The position numbers and the translations under genes were made by a program. DNA of 64,000 bases, from positions 1 through 64,000 of the forward strand of contig JANJVQ010000030.1 in assembly GCA_024710005.1 (NCBI GenBank). Direction: 5' to 3'. The notes under the pieces were generated by a model. The model saw nothing but the letters and a program-made list of their open reading frames with translations, was not told the origin of the DNA and did no database searches. Origin of the DNA: Paludibacter sp. (GTDB lineage: Bacteria > Bacteroidota > Bacteroidia > Bacteroidales > Paludibacteraceae). Of this stretch, positions 1 through 7,947 are shown in pieces. Positions within the stretch are counted from its first letter, which is position 1. Every line of letters starts with the position of its first letter.

Positions 1-24
1 CAGGTTGTTATTAATAGTTTTCAT
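1..24 (-). CDS. 5' end of a second double-glycine-type peptide gene (cut by window edge)
   Basis: Reading the minus strand from position 24, the first eight codons give MKTINNNL and then run off the left edge. The complete peptide gene at 80-199 begins MKTIESNF, and the first 12 nucleotides of the two genes are identical. I infer that this is a paralogous leader peptide lying 55 bp downstream of that gene, probably in the same transcript. The GG motif and core lie outside the window, so the family assignment rests only on the shared start. Confidence 0.4.
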
Positions 25-79
25 GACTGTTTAATTTATTTGAGTTGTTGATTAATAAAACATTGTTATAGATTGAGTT

Positions 80-199
80 TTATACTCTTACTCTTACCTT
101 ACTACCGTCAGGTAATGTGATAATTACATAATACCCACCAACTGTCTGATTTAATTGTTCAGTTGATAATTTTCTGAAGTTGCTTTCAATAGTTTTCAT
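80..199 (-). CDS. small peptide with double-glycine leader (bacteriocin/RiPP-like precursor)
   Basis: This is a 39-residue ORF. The N-terminal part, about residues 1-22, is polar and ends in QLNQTVGG, which fits the double-glycine leader cleaved by C39-peptidase ABC exporters. The remaining 17 residues would be the mature part, YYVIITLPDGSKVRVRV, a cysteine-free, alternating hydrophobic/basic stretch. A second ORF with the same first codons follows downstream at the window edge, so the peptides may form a tandem set. A two-component system is divergently transcribed on the other side at 412. No exporter or modifying enzyme is visible in the window; it could lie beyond the left edge. The ORF and GG site are seen directly; secretion and bioactivity are inferred. 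I saw no clear TAnnTTTG promoter on this strand. Confidence 0.55.
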   Translation of the reverse strand: MKTIESNFRKLSTEQLNQTVGGYYVIITLPDGSKVRVRV

Positions 200-358
200 T
201 GCTGTTATTTTTAATTGGTTTGACTTTGCTAATGATTTGATTTGTTTGACAATGCAATGTTAATACAATTATGTGAAAGAAAAATGCTCAAAGTTTCACC
301 AATTCTTCACTAAAGTTCTAAATAAAAGTGATTTGTTAGAAATTTGATAAAAAAATTT

Positions 359-366
359 TATCTTTG
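359..366 (+). promoter_or_regulatory. -7 element of the two-component operon
   Basis: TATCTTTG matches the Bacteroidota -7 consensus TAnnTTTG. A TTTG lies 23 nt upstream, a wider spacer than the usual 19-21. It would give a leader of about 40 nt before the kinase start. Confidence 0.55.
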
Positions 367-411
367 TCGGGAATTATAAACGCAGATTGCATATAAATTC
401 GAATTTGCATT

Positions 412-1752
412 ATGTCAACTAAAAACATCTCATATATTGCAATCATATCAATAGTTTTTATATTGTTGACTCAGAGCTATCTGGTTTATGATTATTTTCA
501 GACTGTGCGTTTTGCATTAATTAGAGAGTCTGATGCAATATTGAAAGAGGCATTTAGAAAAGAACTTAATCAAAGAAATTCTAAATATGTGAAGCCTGAA
601 TTGGAGTCAGAGAGTACTGTTGATGTGAATACAGAGGATGACATTGTTGATTTTGATATGAGAAAGGTTGAAACTGAGGATGAAAGTCTTTTGAATAAGT
701 TTGATATTGTTATGCATGTATTTATTAGTAAGTTAATCCCACTTGATATACAAAAAATAGATAGTATAACAAGTCAAATCCTTCAAATTCGAAATATAAA
801 CTCAGACTTTTCAATCCAACTTGTAAACCCTAAAACCAATGAAATATTAGCCAGTTCAAAGGATTACACCGGAAGTTCTTTTCTTGTTATTCCTTCACAA
901 TTATATCCGCTTGATTTTGAGGAAAAGGAAGCATTACAGTTGATTCTGATTAATCCGTTTTCAGAGATTATGAAGCGAATGGCGCTCATGTTACTGGGTT
1001 CGATTGTGTTTTCAGTAATTTCGTTGCTGGCATTCAGGTTCTTGATTTTAACATTGGCCAAACAAAAGAAGTTGGTGAAGTTTAAAAATGAGTTTTTGAG
1101 TAACATTGCCCACGAGTTAAAACGGCCGGTTTCGAGCCTGATTGTGAATTTAGATTGTTTGAAGGAGCCGGAGGTTTTTGGAAATGAGGGTATGCGCGAT
1201 ATGATGTTGAATAACTCGGTGAATTCTCTGACAGAACTGAATGGAACCATCAGTATGATTGTGGGTTTGGCAAAGGTGGAAGAGGGCTTGCTGGTGCTGA
1301 ACAAACTGCCGGTTAATCTCGTTAAACTTTTAGATGATCTGAAGAGCAGATTCATCAGTTCTCTTACCAAGAAAATAACGATAAGCACCTATTACGAAGC
1401 GGATGAAATTATCGTGACCGGAGATGGGCTGATGTTGACACAATGTTTTGCCAATTTAATTGATAATTCAATCAAGTACTCGAAACAACAGGTTAGTGTC
1501 GATATTAGTGTGTTGGTGCACGCCAATACGGTTGAATTGAATTTTAAAGATAATGGTATTGGTATACCTGAAGAAAAGATTAATAATATTTTCGAGAAGT
1601 ACTCGCGTGTTGATAACAACGTCAAAGTCAATGGATTCGGAATCGGACTCAATTATGTGAAAACAATTATTGAAAAACATGGAGGAAGTATTGGAGTAAC
1701 CAGTGAATTGGGTGTGGGTTCTAACTTTAAAATAATTTTGCCAAATAAATAA
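412..1752 (+). CDS. sensor histidine kinase
   Basis: A membrane sensor kinase of 446 residues that would phosphorylate the adjacent response regulator. It has an N-terminal membrane segment (about residues 8-28), an extracytoplasmic sensor region of about 150 residues with no recognised domain, and a second membrane segment (about 190-210). A HisKA domain follows with an H-box (NIAHELKRPVSSL, about residues 234-246), then a HATPase domain with the N-box (NLIDNSIKYS) and G-boxes (DNGIGIPEE and GFGIGL). The response regulator starts 7 bp downstream, so they form one operon. The divergent peptide genes at 24-199 make a peptide- or envelope-stress-responsive role plausible, but no ligand can be read from the sequence. 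Confidence 0.9.
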   Translation: MSTKNISYIAIISIVFILLTQSYLVYDYFQTVRFALIRESDAILKEAFRKELNQRNSKYVKPELESESTVDVNTEDDIVDFDMRKVETEDESLLNKFDIVMHVFISKLIPLDIQKIDSITSQILQIRNINSDFSIQLVNPKTNEILASSKDYTGSSFLVIPSQLYPLDFEEKEALQLILINPFSEIMKRMALMLLGSIVFSVISLLAFRFLILTLAKQKKLVKFKNEFLSNIAHELKRPVSSLIVNLDCLKEPEVFGNEGMRDMMLNNSVNSLTELNGTISMIVGLAKVEEGLLVLNKLPVNLVKLLDDLKSRFISSLTKKITISTYYEADEIIVTGDGLMLTQCFANLIDNSIKYSKQQVSVDISVLVHANTVELNFKDNGIGIPEEKINNIFEKYSRVDNNVKVNGFGIGLNYVKTIIEKHGGSIGVTSELGVGSNFKIILPNK

Positions 1753-1759
1753 GACACAA

Positions 1760-2467
1760 ATGAAAAAGATCTTGGTTGTAGAAGATGATCTAAACCTGGG
1801 AACCGCTTTAGTCGGATTCTTAGAGATGCAAAAGTATGAAGTTCACTATGTAAGCAATGGGGATGAAGCTATTGCTGAATTTCAGCAGTTTTCACCCGAC
1901 CTGGTCACGTTGGACGTTATGCTGAATTGTAGTGTCGATGGATTTGAGATTGCGCGTAAAATCAGAAAATTCAGTGATGTGCCCATTATTTTCACGACCT
2001 CACGTGATGGGAATGAGGATTATGAAATCGGATTCGGGATTGAGAACAGTGATTACGTCCGAAAACCTTACCGCTTAGTTGAGTTAATGCTCCGGATAAA
2101 TAAAATGGTGGAAGCCGAAATGACTTCTTCTTCGGCTGTCAACGACAACCAGTTCCGGATAGGTAGGTTTAAATTTTTCCCTGATGAGCAGTCACTTAAG
2201 TTCGATAAGGGTGATATTCATTTGAATCACTTAGATTCCGTGGTGTTGGCATTGCTTTGCCGGAATAAGGGTAATTTTATGTCAAGAGAAGAGATTATTA
2301 AGATTGTATGGCAGGTTGACAAAACAGAATCAAAGGAAGCCGCATTATATAATTCAATCTCCAGACTGAAAAAGTATCTGTATAATGACGATCAGGTTGT
2401 AATTGAGAATAAGATTCGCCTGGGTATCCGGCTTCGCGATTATGAAGAAGGAGAGAAGCGGGACTAA
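1760..2467 (+). CDS. OmpR/PhoB-family response regulator
   Basis: A 235-residue partner of the kinase encoded immediately upstream. The receiver domain (about residues 1-120) shows the acidic pair in VVEDD, the phospho-acceptor Asp in LVTLDVML, the Thr in IIFTTS and the Lys in VRKPYR. The C-terminal half (about 135-230) is an OmpR-type winged helix with SREEIIKIVW and a recognition helix in LYNSISRLKKYL. It probably acts as a DNA-binding activator or repressor. A strong bidirectional terminator follows 19 bp after the stop and closes the operon. Confidence 0.92.
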   Translation: MKKILVVEDDLNLGTALVGFLEMQKYEVHYVSNGDEAIAEFQQFSPDLVTLDVMLNCSVDGFEIARKIRKFSDVPIIFTTSRDGNEDYEIGFGIENSDYVRKPYRLVELMLRINKMVEAEMTSSSAVNDNQFRIGRFKFFPDEQSLKFDKGDIHLNHLDSVVLALLCRNKGNFMSREEIIKIVWQVDKTESKEAALYNSISRLKKYLYNDDQVVIENKIRLGIRLRDYEEGEKRD

Positions 2468-2485
2468 GTTGCGTATAATCATAAG

Positions 2486-2520
2486 AAACGCCCTACTGTT
2501 ATATAGCAGTAGGGCGTTTT
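2486..2520. terminator. bidirectional intrinsic terminator between the response regulator and aspC
   Basis: There is a perfect 13-bp stem, AAACGCCCTACTG and its complement, around an 8-nt loop. A T-run lies on the plus side and an A-run on the other, so it can serve both convergent genes. Confidence 0.9.
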
Positions 2521-2544
2521 CAATATTGCAAACTAATACACTTA

Positions 2545-3738
2545 TTATTGAAGTTTGGCAAGTGCGTCTTTGATTCTGCCAAAAGCTTTAACCAGATTTT
2601 CATCGGATGTTGCATACGAAAGCCGGATGCAGTTTGGTGCGCCGAAAGCGCCACCACCTACACAGGCAACGTGCCCTACTTCGAGCAGGTATAGCGCGAG
2701 GTCACCAGAGTTCTCAATTTTTTTGCCTTCATATGATTTACCGATGTAAACTCCGGCATCGGGGAAGATGTAAAAAGCTCCCTGAGGTTCGCTTAATTTT
2801 AAACCGGGAATCTGAGAAGCAAGCTCAACAACTAATTTTTTGCGACGTTCGAAGGCCACCCGCATCTCTTTTACGCAAGTTTGATCGCCGGTATAAGCAG
2901 CCTGTGCAGCTACCTGAGCCACTGAGCAAGGTCCTGATGTGTATTGTCCCTGCAAAGTGTTGCAAGCCGATGCAATCCATTTCGGAGCGGCAATCCAGCC
3001 AATACGCCAGCCGGTCATGGCATAACCTTTGGAAACGCCGTTGATAATCACCACGCGGTCACGGATACTTTCAAACTGGGCAATGCTTTCGTGGGCGCCT
3101 AAGTAGTTGATGTGCTCGTAGATTTCGTCTGATAAAATATAGATATTCGGATAGTTGGCCAGCACATCAGCCAAACCTTTTAATTCTTCTTTGGTGTAAA
3201 CGCTTCCGGTTGGATTTGAAGGCGAACAAAGGATAAGAGCCTTGGTTTTGGGAGTGATAGCTGCTTCCAGCTGAGCAGGAGTCATTTTGAAATCCTGTTC
3301 GATTCCCGCTGAAACAATCACGGATTTACCATCAGCCAAAGTTACCATCTCCGGATAACTTACCCAGTAAGGTGCAGGGATAATCACTTCATCGCCTTTG
3401 CTGATGATAGCCAGAATCACGTTACAAACTGATTGTTTAGCCCCGTTCGAACACACGATTTGTTCGGGTTTATAATCTAAACCGTTTTCATTTTTCAGTT
3501 TTGCACAAATGGCATTGCGCAAAGCGGGATAACCCGGAACCGGAGAATAGAAGGAAAAGTTGTCATCCACGGCTTTTTTTGCAGCTTCTTTTACGTGGTC
3601 AGGCGTGTAAAAGTCTGTTTCTCCTACACTTAAATTAATTACATCGATGCCCTGAGCTTTCAACTCATTACTTTTTTGTGACATGGCCAGCGTTTCTGAA
3701 GGTGAAAGGGCTGCCAAACGGTCTGATACTGGAAACAT
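2545..3738 (-). CDS. aspC: aspartate aminotransferase (class I PLP aminotransferase)
   Basis: This enzyme interconverts aspartate and 2-oxoglutarate with oxaloacetate and glutamate in the cytoplasm. At 397 residues it has the usual length for fold-type I, subgroup I-gamma enzymes. Visible features are SVGETDFYTP near the N-terminus, the substrate-site PAPYWVSYPEM, the conserved SPSNPTGSVY, SDEIYEHINY, the PLP-lysine in VSKGYAMTGWRIGW, and the C-terminal Arg in CIRLSYATS. It is monocistronic, facing the two-component operon through a shared terminator. A TATCTTTG -7 element lies about 40 bp upstream of the start. Confidence 0.93.
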   Translation of the reverse strand: MFPVSDRLAALSPSETLAMSQKSNELKAQGIDVINLSVGETDFYTPDHVKEAAKKAVDDNFSFYSPVPGYPALRNAICAKLKNENGLDYKPEQIVCSNGAKQSVCNVILAIISKGDEVIIPAPYWVSYPEMVTLADGKSVIVSAGIEQDFKMTPAQLEAAITPKTKALILCSPSNPTGSVYTKEELKGLADVLANYPNIYILSDEIYEHINYLGAHESIAQFESIRDRVVIINGVSKGYAMTGWRIGWIAAPKWIASACNTLQGQYTSGPCSVAQVAAQAAYTGDQTCVKEMRVAFERRKKLVVELASQIPGLKLSEPQGAFYIFPDAGVYIGKSYEGKKIENSGDLALYLLEVGHVACVGGGAFGAPNCIRLSYATSDENLVKAFGRIKDALAKLQ

Positions 3739-3777
3739 AATTTATCGGTGTTTTTGTTTTGTTGTTATTTCTGGTCA

Positions 3778-3785
3778 CAAAGATA
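3778..3785 (-). promoter_or_regulatory. -7 element of aspC
   Basis: On the minus strand this reads TATCTTTG, a full match to TAnnTTTG, giving a leader of roughly 30 nt. I see no convincing TTTG at the expected -33 distance. Confidence 0.5.
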
Positions 3786-3878
3786 AACAAAAAAAGCAAT
3801 CATTCATTATATTCTCCAAATCGGCATATAAAAGTAAACGAATTTTAAGAAATTACGACAAAATAACATCAGGAGAGC

Positions 3879-4499
3879 TTATTTGATAAGTTTTAATCCT
3901 GTGGTTGCCGATTCGTCATTGGGCCTGAGCGTCATGGCGTGATTGAAAAGAATGCCGGCCTCCGCCTGTTTGCCAAGATTCAGCTTTGTCCACGCCAGCA
4001 TAATGACTGAGTCGTAATCAAGCGGATACAGGTTTACAACTTTCTCGAACAGTTTTACCGCGTTCTGGTAATCTTTTCTGTTGTAGTAAATGACTCCGAG
4101 CCAGTAGTTTGCAACCGTGTTTTGTGGGTCGATTTTCAGAATCTGATGATATTGTTGTTTGACCTTTTCCCATTGTTCAGTTGCACTATAGGGTTTCACA
4201 ATGCCGAATCGTGCTTCAATTGAATAGGGTTTTAGTCTGATGGCATTGAGATAGAATTTCTCAGCTTCAGCATGTTGTCTGGATAAATAATGAAGCCAAC
4301 CCATGCGGATATTAGCAAAATAATCTTCAGATTTATAGACTTTTTTTAATTCAGAGATGGCTTGTGCATATTTACCTGTTTTTTCAGCTTCATAGCTTTT
4401 GTAAAATGCCTGTTGCCAAACTGTCTGATTCTGTGCTCCTGTTGTCATTGCTATAAAAAACAGGCACGCGGTAACTGTTTTTCGAATTATATTTTCCAT
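3879..4499 (-). CDS. exported tetratricopeptide-repeat protein
   Basis: A 206-residue protein with an N-terminal signal peptide (about residues 1-22, ending near TTGAQ) followed by four to five TPR-like helix pairs across the rest, for example IRMGWLHYLSRQHAEAEKFY and NYWLGVIYYNRKDYQNAVKL. TPR arrays act as protein-protein scaffolds, here presumably in the periplasm. It is the last gene of the six-gene operon that begins with the PqqD-like gene, and its start overlaps the upstream barrel gene by 13 bp, so the two are probably translationally coupled. No enzymatic motif is visible. Confidence 0.8.
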   Translation of the reverse strand: MENIIRKTVTACLFFIAMTTGAQNQTVWQQAFYKSYEAEKTGKYAQAISELKKVYKSEDYFANIRMGWLHYLSRQHAEAEKFYLNAIRLKPYSIEARFGIVKPYSATEQWEKVKQQYHQILKIDPQNTVANYWLGVIYYNRKDYQNAVKLFEKVVNLYPLDYDSVIMLAWTKLNLGKQAEAGILFNHAMTLRPNDESATTGLKLIK

Positions 4500-5659
4500 A
4501 TCAAACCTCCTGTAATTGAATGTTGGTTGTAGAATAAATTATCCGTGAATATTTTTTTCGTATCGTAGTTGTAATTCAAATAAATCGTCAGGGGCTTGCA
4601 CACATACCAAAACCCGGATATGCCTGTCCTGAACGTGGTTGGATCGAGTGAATTGTAAAAGTATAAGCCATTATTGTCAATGAATTGATTGAGATTGCCC
4701 AGGTTTACATAGGCTTCTGTCCAAAGTTTATTAAAAAGCATGATTCCGGCAGTTTGTTTAAATACATTTCGTCCGTAACTGTAGTCCAATTCTGTTTCAA
4801 TGATTCTGTAGTAAGAGCTTGTCAGGTTTATGTTGTTACTTCCGGCAAAATTGACCCCCAGATGTACCCCCAGTTGTTTAGAATCGAGCCAGTCATTTTT
4901 AAAAGATGCGCCCGACAACGCCAGATCGAAACGGTTCAGTTGTCGTGTTATTTTCCCGTAAAAGATATTTCCGGGATAGTTGAAGGTGTCGGCGCCATAA
5001 ACCACTTTCGAACCGACATAATGATAGCCGATGCTGATGTTGGTTTTTGCGACCGGATTCCAGCCCAATAAAACAAAATATTCATTTTGCCGGGTTTGTG
5101 TTGTATCCGTGTTTTGATTGAAAGTGGAAAAACTTTGATAGATGTTTAATTTGAATCCAAGCTGACTGTTCAGTCCGAGACGTTTGTAATGACCCTGATG
5201 GGTGGCCGGATGATCCGGCATTTTATAGCTATACTCCAGATCAACAGCATCGATTAAACGGTATTGCTTTTCGCTGACTTCTGTCAACGTAATTTCTGAA
5301 AGTTGCGATGCCTGAAATCTGGCAAAGGCTGTTCTGCCAGTATTTAAACCATTGTAATAAAGATATAAACGGGATATTTCATCAGCAGCATCATAATCCA
5401 ATGCTTTCTCGTAATGTCGCATACTTTTGTAATACTGTTTTTTTACAAAATACGCATATCCCACCCGTTGCTGAAGCCATTTAAAATCAATATTATTCTT
5501 TTTAGCCAGCTCAGCTGTTTCAATCAGTCCATCCCAATCACCGGCGTTGAACTGCGCATAGCTCAGGCTGTCAATTGATACAACCGAAACCTGATTGTTT
5601 GCATAACTAAGTAAACTGTAAAAAAACAGCAAAAGCACAATTATCCTGACTGATTTCAT
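4487..5659 (-). CDS. outer-membrane beta-barrel protein with N-terminal TPR-like region
   Basis: A 390-residue protein with a signal peptide (about 1-20, ending SYANN), a short helical TPR-like part (about 30-120) and a C-terminal part (about 140-390) of alternating amphipathic strands rich in Tyr, Asn and Gly. It ends with HSITGGLIWKI, consistent with a final barrel strand. The layout resembles YaiO-like outer-membrane proteins, but I cannot fix a family. It starts 6 bp after the transporter/peptidase fusion gene, overlaps the following TPR gene, and is probably the outer-membrane component of the operon's product pathway. The transported molecule is unknown. Confidence 0.75.
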   Translation of the reverse strand: MKSVRIIVLLLFFYSLLSYANNQVSVVSIDSLSYAQFNAGDWDGLIETAELAKKNNIDFKWLQQRVGYAYFVKKQYYKSMRHYEKALDYDAADEISRLYLYYNGLNTGRTAFARFQASQLSEITLTEVSEKQYRLIDAVDLEYSYKMPDHPATHQGHYKRLGLNSQLGFKLNIYQSFSTFNQNTDTTQTRQNEYFVLLGWNPVAKTNISIGYHYVGSKVVYGADTFNYPGNIFYGKITRQLNRFDLALSGASFKNDWLDSKQLGVHLGVNFAGSNNINLTSSYYRIIETELDYSYGRNVFKQTAGIMLFNKLWTEAYVNLGNLNQFIDNNGLYFYNSLDPTTFRTGISGFWYVCKPLTIYLNYNYDTKKIFTDNLFYNQHSITGGLIWKI

Positions 5660-5665
5660 CTGTTA

Positions 5666-7858
5666 TTATATGAGTCTTTTTGCCTGAATTACTTTCTTGC
5701 CCGAAATATACTCAAAAGAATCGAGACCCTGTTGGTTTATTTTGATCTTACTTTTAGCCCGGATTGATTTTCTTCCAAAGGTTGAAATGGTAATTTCAGT
5801 TCTAATCTCAATTTCAGAAGTATCAAGCAAATGATCAATTTTTTCTACTTTCTCACAATAATCCGCCTTCAGAAAATTAAAAAATGGTGCAGTGAAGTCG
5901 TTTAGACTGCTTATCAGCTTCTTTTTCTCGAGTAAATGAATCGGGATATTATCATTTATCGGTATATTGCTGTCTGATAATAGTATTTTATAAGCAGATA
6001 AGAAGAAATAATAAAGCAACGATTTCCGGTTTCCGTAGAACGCTGTAAAATAGAACATCATGTTGTCGCAGGTGTAGTAAGCAACTGCATCTGTTTCCCT
6101 GCTGTGAAGATATTTGTAGTTAAATGCATCGGTATAGGCATCCCAGTGTTCTGTTATTTCATTGCCTTTCTCATCCCGACTGTAAATCTTCAGACAGGTA
6201 TCTGGTAATATATTGAATGCATTGTACAAAAACGGATGCTGACGCAGGTTGGCGACTAAGGTTTTTTCCTCAGGTCTTGAGAATTGTTCCAGACGTTTAT
6301 GCTGTAAATTGATAAAATAAGAGATGGGGTAATCAACCGTTTTTGAACCGATGACCGGATAATGTTGCAATTGAAAATGCAGGTGTGGATAAGGTGAGCG
6401 TCCTGAGTTTCCACATTGCGCCACAGCATCTCCACATTTTACAAAATCACCCTTTTTTACCTTTACTGAACCCTTTTTAAGATGTGAAAGTTGCGAATAT
6501 AAACCGGTTATGTGTTGAATGACAAGGCTGTTTCCCCAGTTATTGGTTGTGTTGACTTCTCCAACAGCATTGTCTTCGATATGATCGACGATATCCACGA
6601 TGAAACCATCGGCAGGTGCAGTTACCGGTTTCCCGAAACAATAATAATCTTCACATGTCAGACCGGCTGATTTGTAGGATTTTCCTTCTTCATCCAGGAT
6701 CATGAAATCAAATGCTTTTCCCCATTCATCTTTATGGGTAAATGCGCCATCATGTCCCTGGGTTACTGTCCATTCTCCCCAGAATGGCAGTTGCACCGGA
6801 TGGTACAAAAACCGGTTCAGCCGTTCTTTGTTGTTCAAATATGCATATAAATTCGTTTCAGGCGAATAATGCTGAATGGGTGTGAGAATCAGTTTCTTCT
6901 GATTGTTCCGCTGTTGCAGGAAATGCACAAACAGGATGGTGATGATAGAGTAGGGCAGCGAAAAAACCGGAAGTTGTATCAAACTAAAGAGTTTAGTGAA
7001 AAAAACCAGCACGATGGATGTCAGCGGAACCAACAGGATGGTCCAGAAATAGGATGATTTTGATGGTATGACAAAGAATCCACCAATGGCAATGGCAACC
7101 ATCATGAAATTCGCCCCAATATTATAATAGGTAATGCTGGCAGCTTCCGATCCGGAGAATTGAGCAAAGATATAGGCTGATATAAAGCCGATTACCGATA
7201 ATGAAAAAAATATGCGTGAACTGATGAGTAAGGCAATGGCAATGACAATGCCGGTTATCAGGTTGTTCTGGAAGAAAATAGAACTCAGTGAACGCAAATA
7301 AATTTCGAGTAACCTGTTTAATTCCCAGGATTCGATGTATCGGTAAATAGAGAGCAGGGAGTTTCCGCCGACCGAATACATTTCGTTAATCCAGAATATG
7401 TTACGTTGGGTCAGACCGAGATTCTCATACAGGGAGGATGGAAGCACGACAAACCAGAAAGCCAAAATAAACGGGATACTCAGATAGGGTAGGCCATATT
7501 TAAACAGCCATCCACCCAATGCAACCGATAATATGAGCGTAAGCACCGACGAAAGCGCGAGCAGGGTAAAAAAAACGATACCCGGGTCGAAGAAAGTCCC
7601 CAGGCCGATGCCGGTTATCAAAGCGTTGAAGCTTAACACGCCATTGCGTAATTGACCTTTATCGAAACCTAAGGAATTAGCCAGCAAAACAGCAATAAGT
7701 ACCGCGATCAGTCCACTCAATCCTGCATAGAAATTGAGGAAAGTAGCCAACATGACGGCTATTGCCATGAAACGGTTATTCAGAAAAAAGATAATGGAAT
7801 AACTGTTTAAGATGGCCGGGAGAATCGTTTCACGGGTGTTTTTAAATGTATCTTTCAA
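5666..7858 (-). CDS. urea-transporter-like membrane domain fused to an M23 (LytM) peptidase domain
   Basis: A 730-residue fusion. Residues about 15-310 are polytopic and resemble the urea transporter family, including NGVLSFNALITGIGLGTFF. Residues about 375-510 form a LytM/M23 metallopeptidase fold with TAPADGFIVDIVDH, NNWGNSLVIQHI and the zinc-ligand motif PHLHFQLQ; an upstream H/D ligand pair is plausible in THKDEWGKAFDF. The last 200 or so residues have no recognised domain. M23 enzymes usually cleave or bind peptidoglycan cross-bridges or similar peptides. The gene sits fourth in the PqqD/ATP-grasp/decarboxylase operon, 89 bp after the decarboxylase with a palindromic repeat between, and 6 bp before the outer-membrane barrel. 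I infer an envelope export or processing role for a small amine, urea-like or peptide product; the substrate is not shown by sequence. Confidence 0.8.
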   Translation of the reverse strand: MKDTFKNTRETILPAILNSYSIIFFLNNRFMAIAVMLATFLNFYAGLSGLIAVLIAVLLANSLGFDKGQLRNGVLSFNALITGIGLGTFFDPGIVFFTLLALSSVLTLILSVALGGWLFKYGLPYLSIPFILAFWFVVLPSSLYENLGLTQRNIFWINEMYSVGGNSLLSIYRYIESWELNRLLEIYLRSLSSIFFQNNLITGIVIAIALLISSRIFFSLSVIGFISAYIFAQFSGSEAASITYYNIGANFMMVAIAIGGFFVIPSKSSYFWTILLVPLTSIVLVFFTKLFSLIQLPVFSLPYSIITILFVHFLQQRNNQKKLILTPIQHYSPETNLYAYLNNKERLNRFLYHPVQLPFWGEWTVTQGHDGAFTHKDEWGKAFDFMILDEEGKSYKSAGLTCEDYYCFGKPVTAPADGFIVDIVDHIEDNAVGEVNTTNNWGNSLVIQHITGLYSQLSHLKKGSVKVKKGDFVKCGDAVAQCGNSGRSPYPHLHFQLQHYPVIGSKTVDYPISYFINLQHKRLEQFSRPEEKTLVANLRQHPFLYNAFNILPDTCLKIYSRDEKGNEITEHWDAYTDAFNYKYLHSRETDAVAYYTCDNMMFYFTAFYGNRKSLLYYFFLSAYKILLSDSNIPINDNIPIHLLEKKKLISSLNDFTAPFFNFLKADYCEKVEKIDHLLDTSEIEIRTEITISTFGRKSIRAKSKIKINQQGLDSFEYISGKKVIQAKRLI

Positions 7859-7872
7859 GTTTTATTTTTTTT

Positions 7873-7932
7873 AGATCTGTCAGGTTCTTTTTTTATTCAG
7901 ACCTGTCAGGTTTTTAAAACCTGACAGGTCTG
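7873..7932. repeat. REP-like palindrome inside the six-gene operon
   Basis: The core, 7898-7932, has perfect 17-bp arms (CAGACCTGTCAGGTTTT and its complement) around a single T. A degenerate half copy lies at 7873-7889. The AACCTGACAGGT family is a common Bacteroidota intergenic palindrome. Its place between two co-directional genes suggests a possible transcription attenuator or mRNA-stability hairpin. Confidence 0.85.
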
Positions 7933-7947
7933 TTAGCTCGTTTGTAT

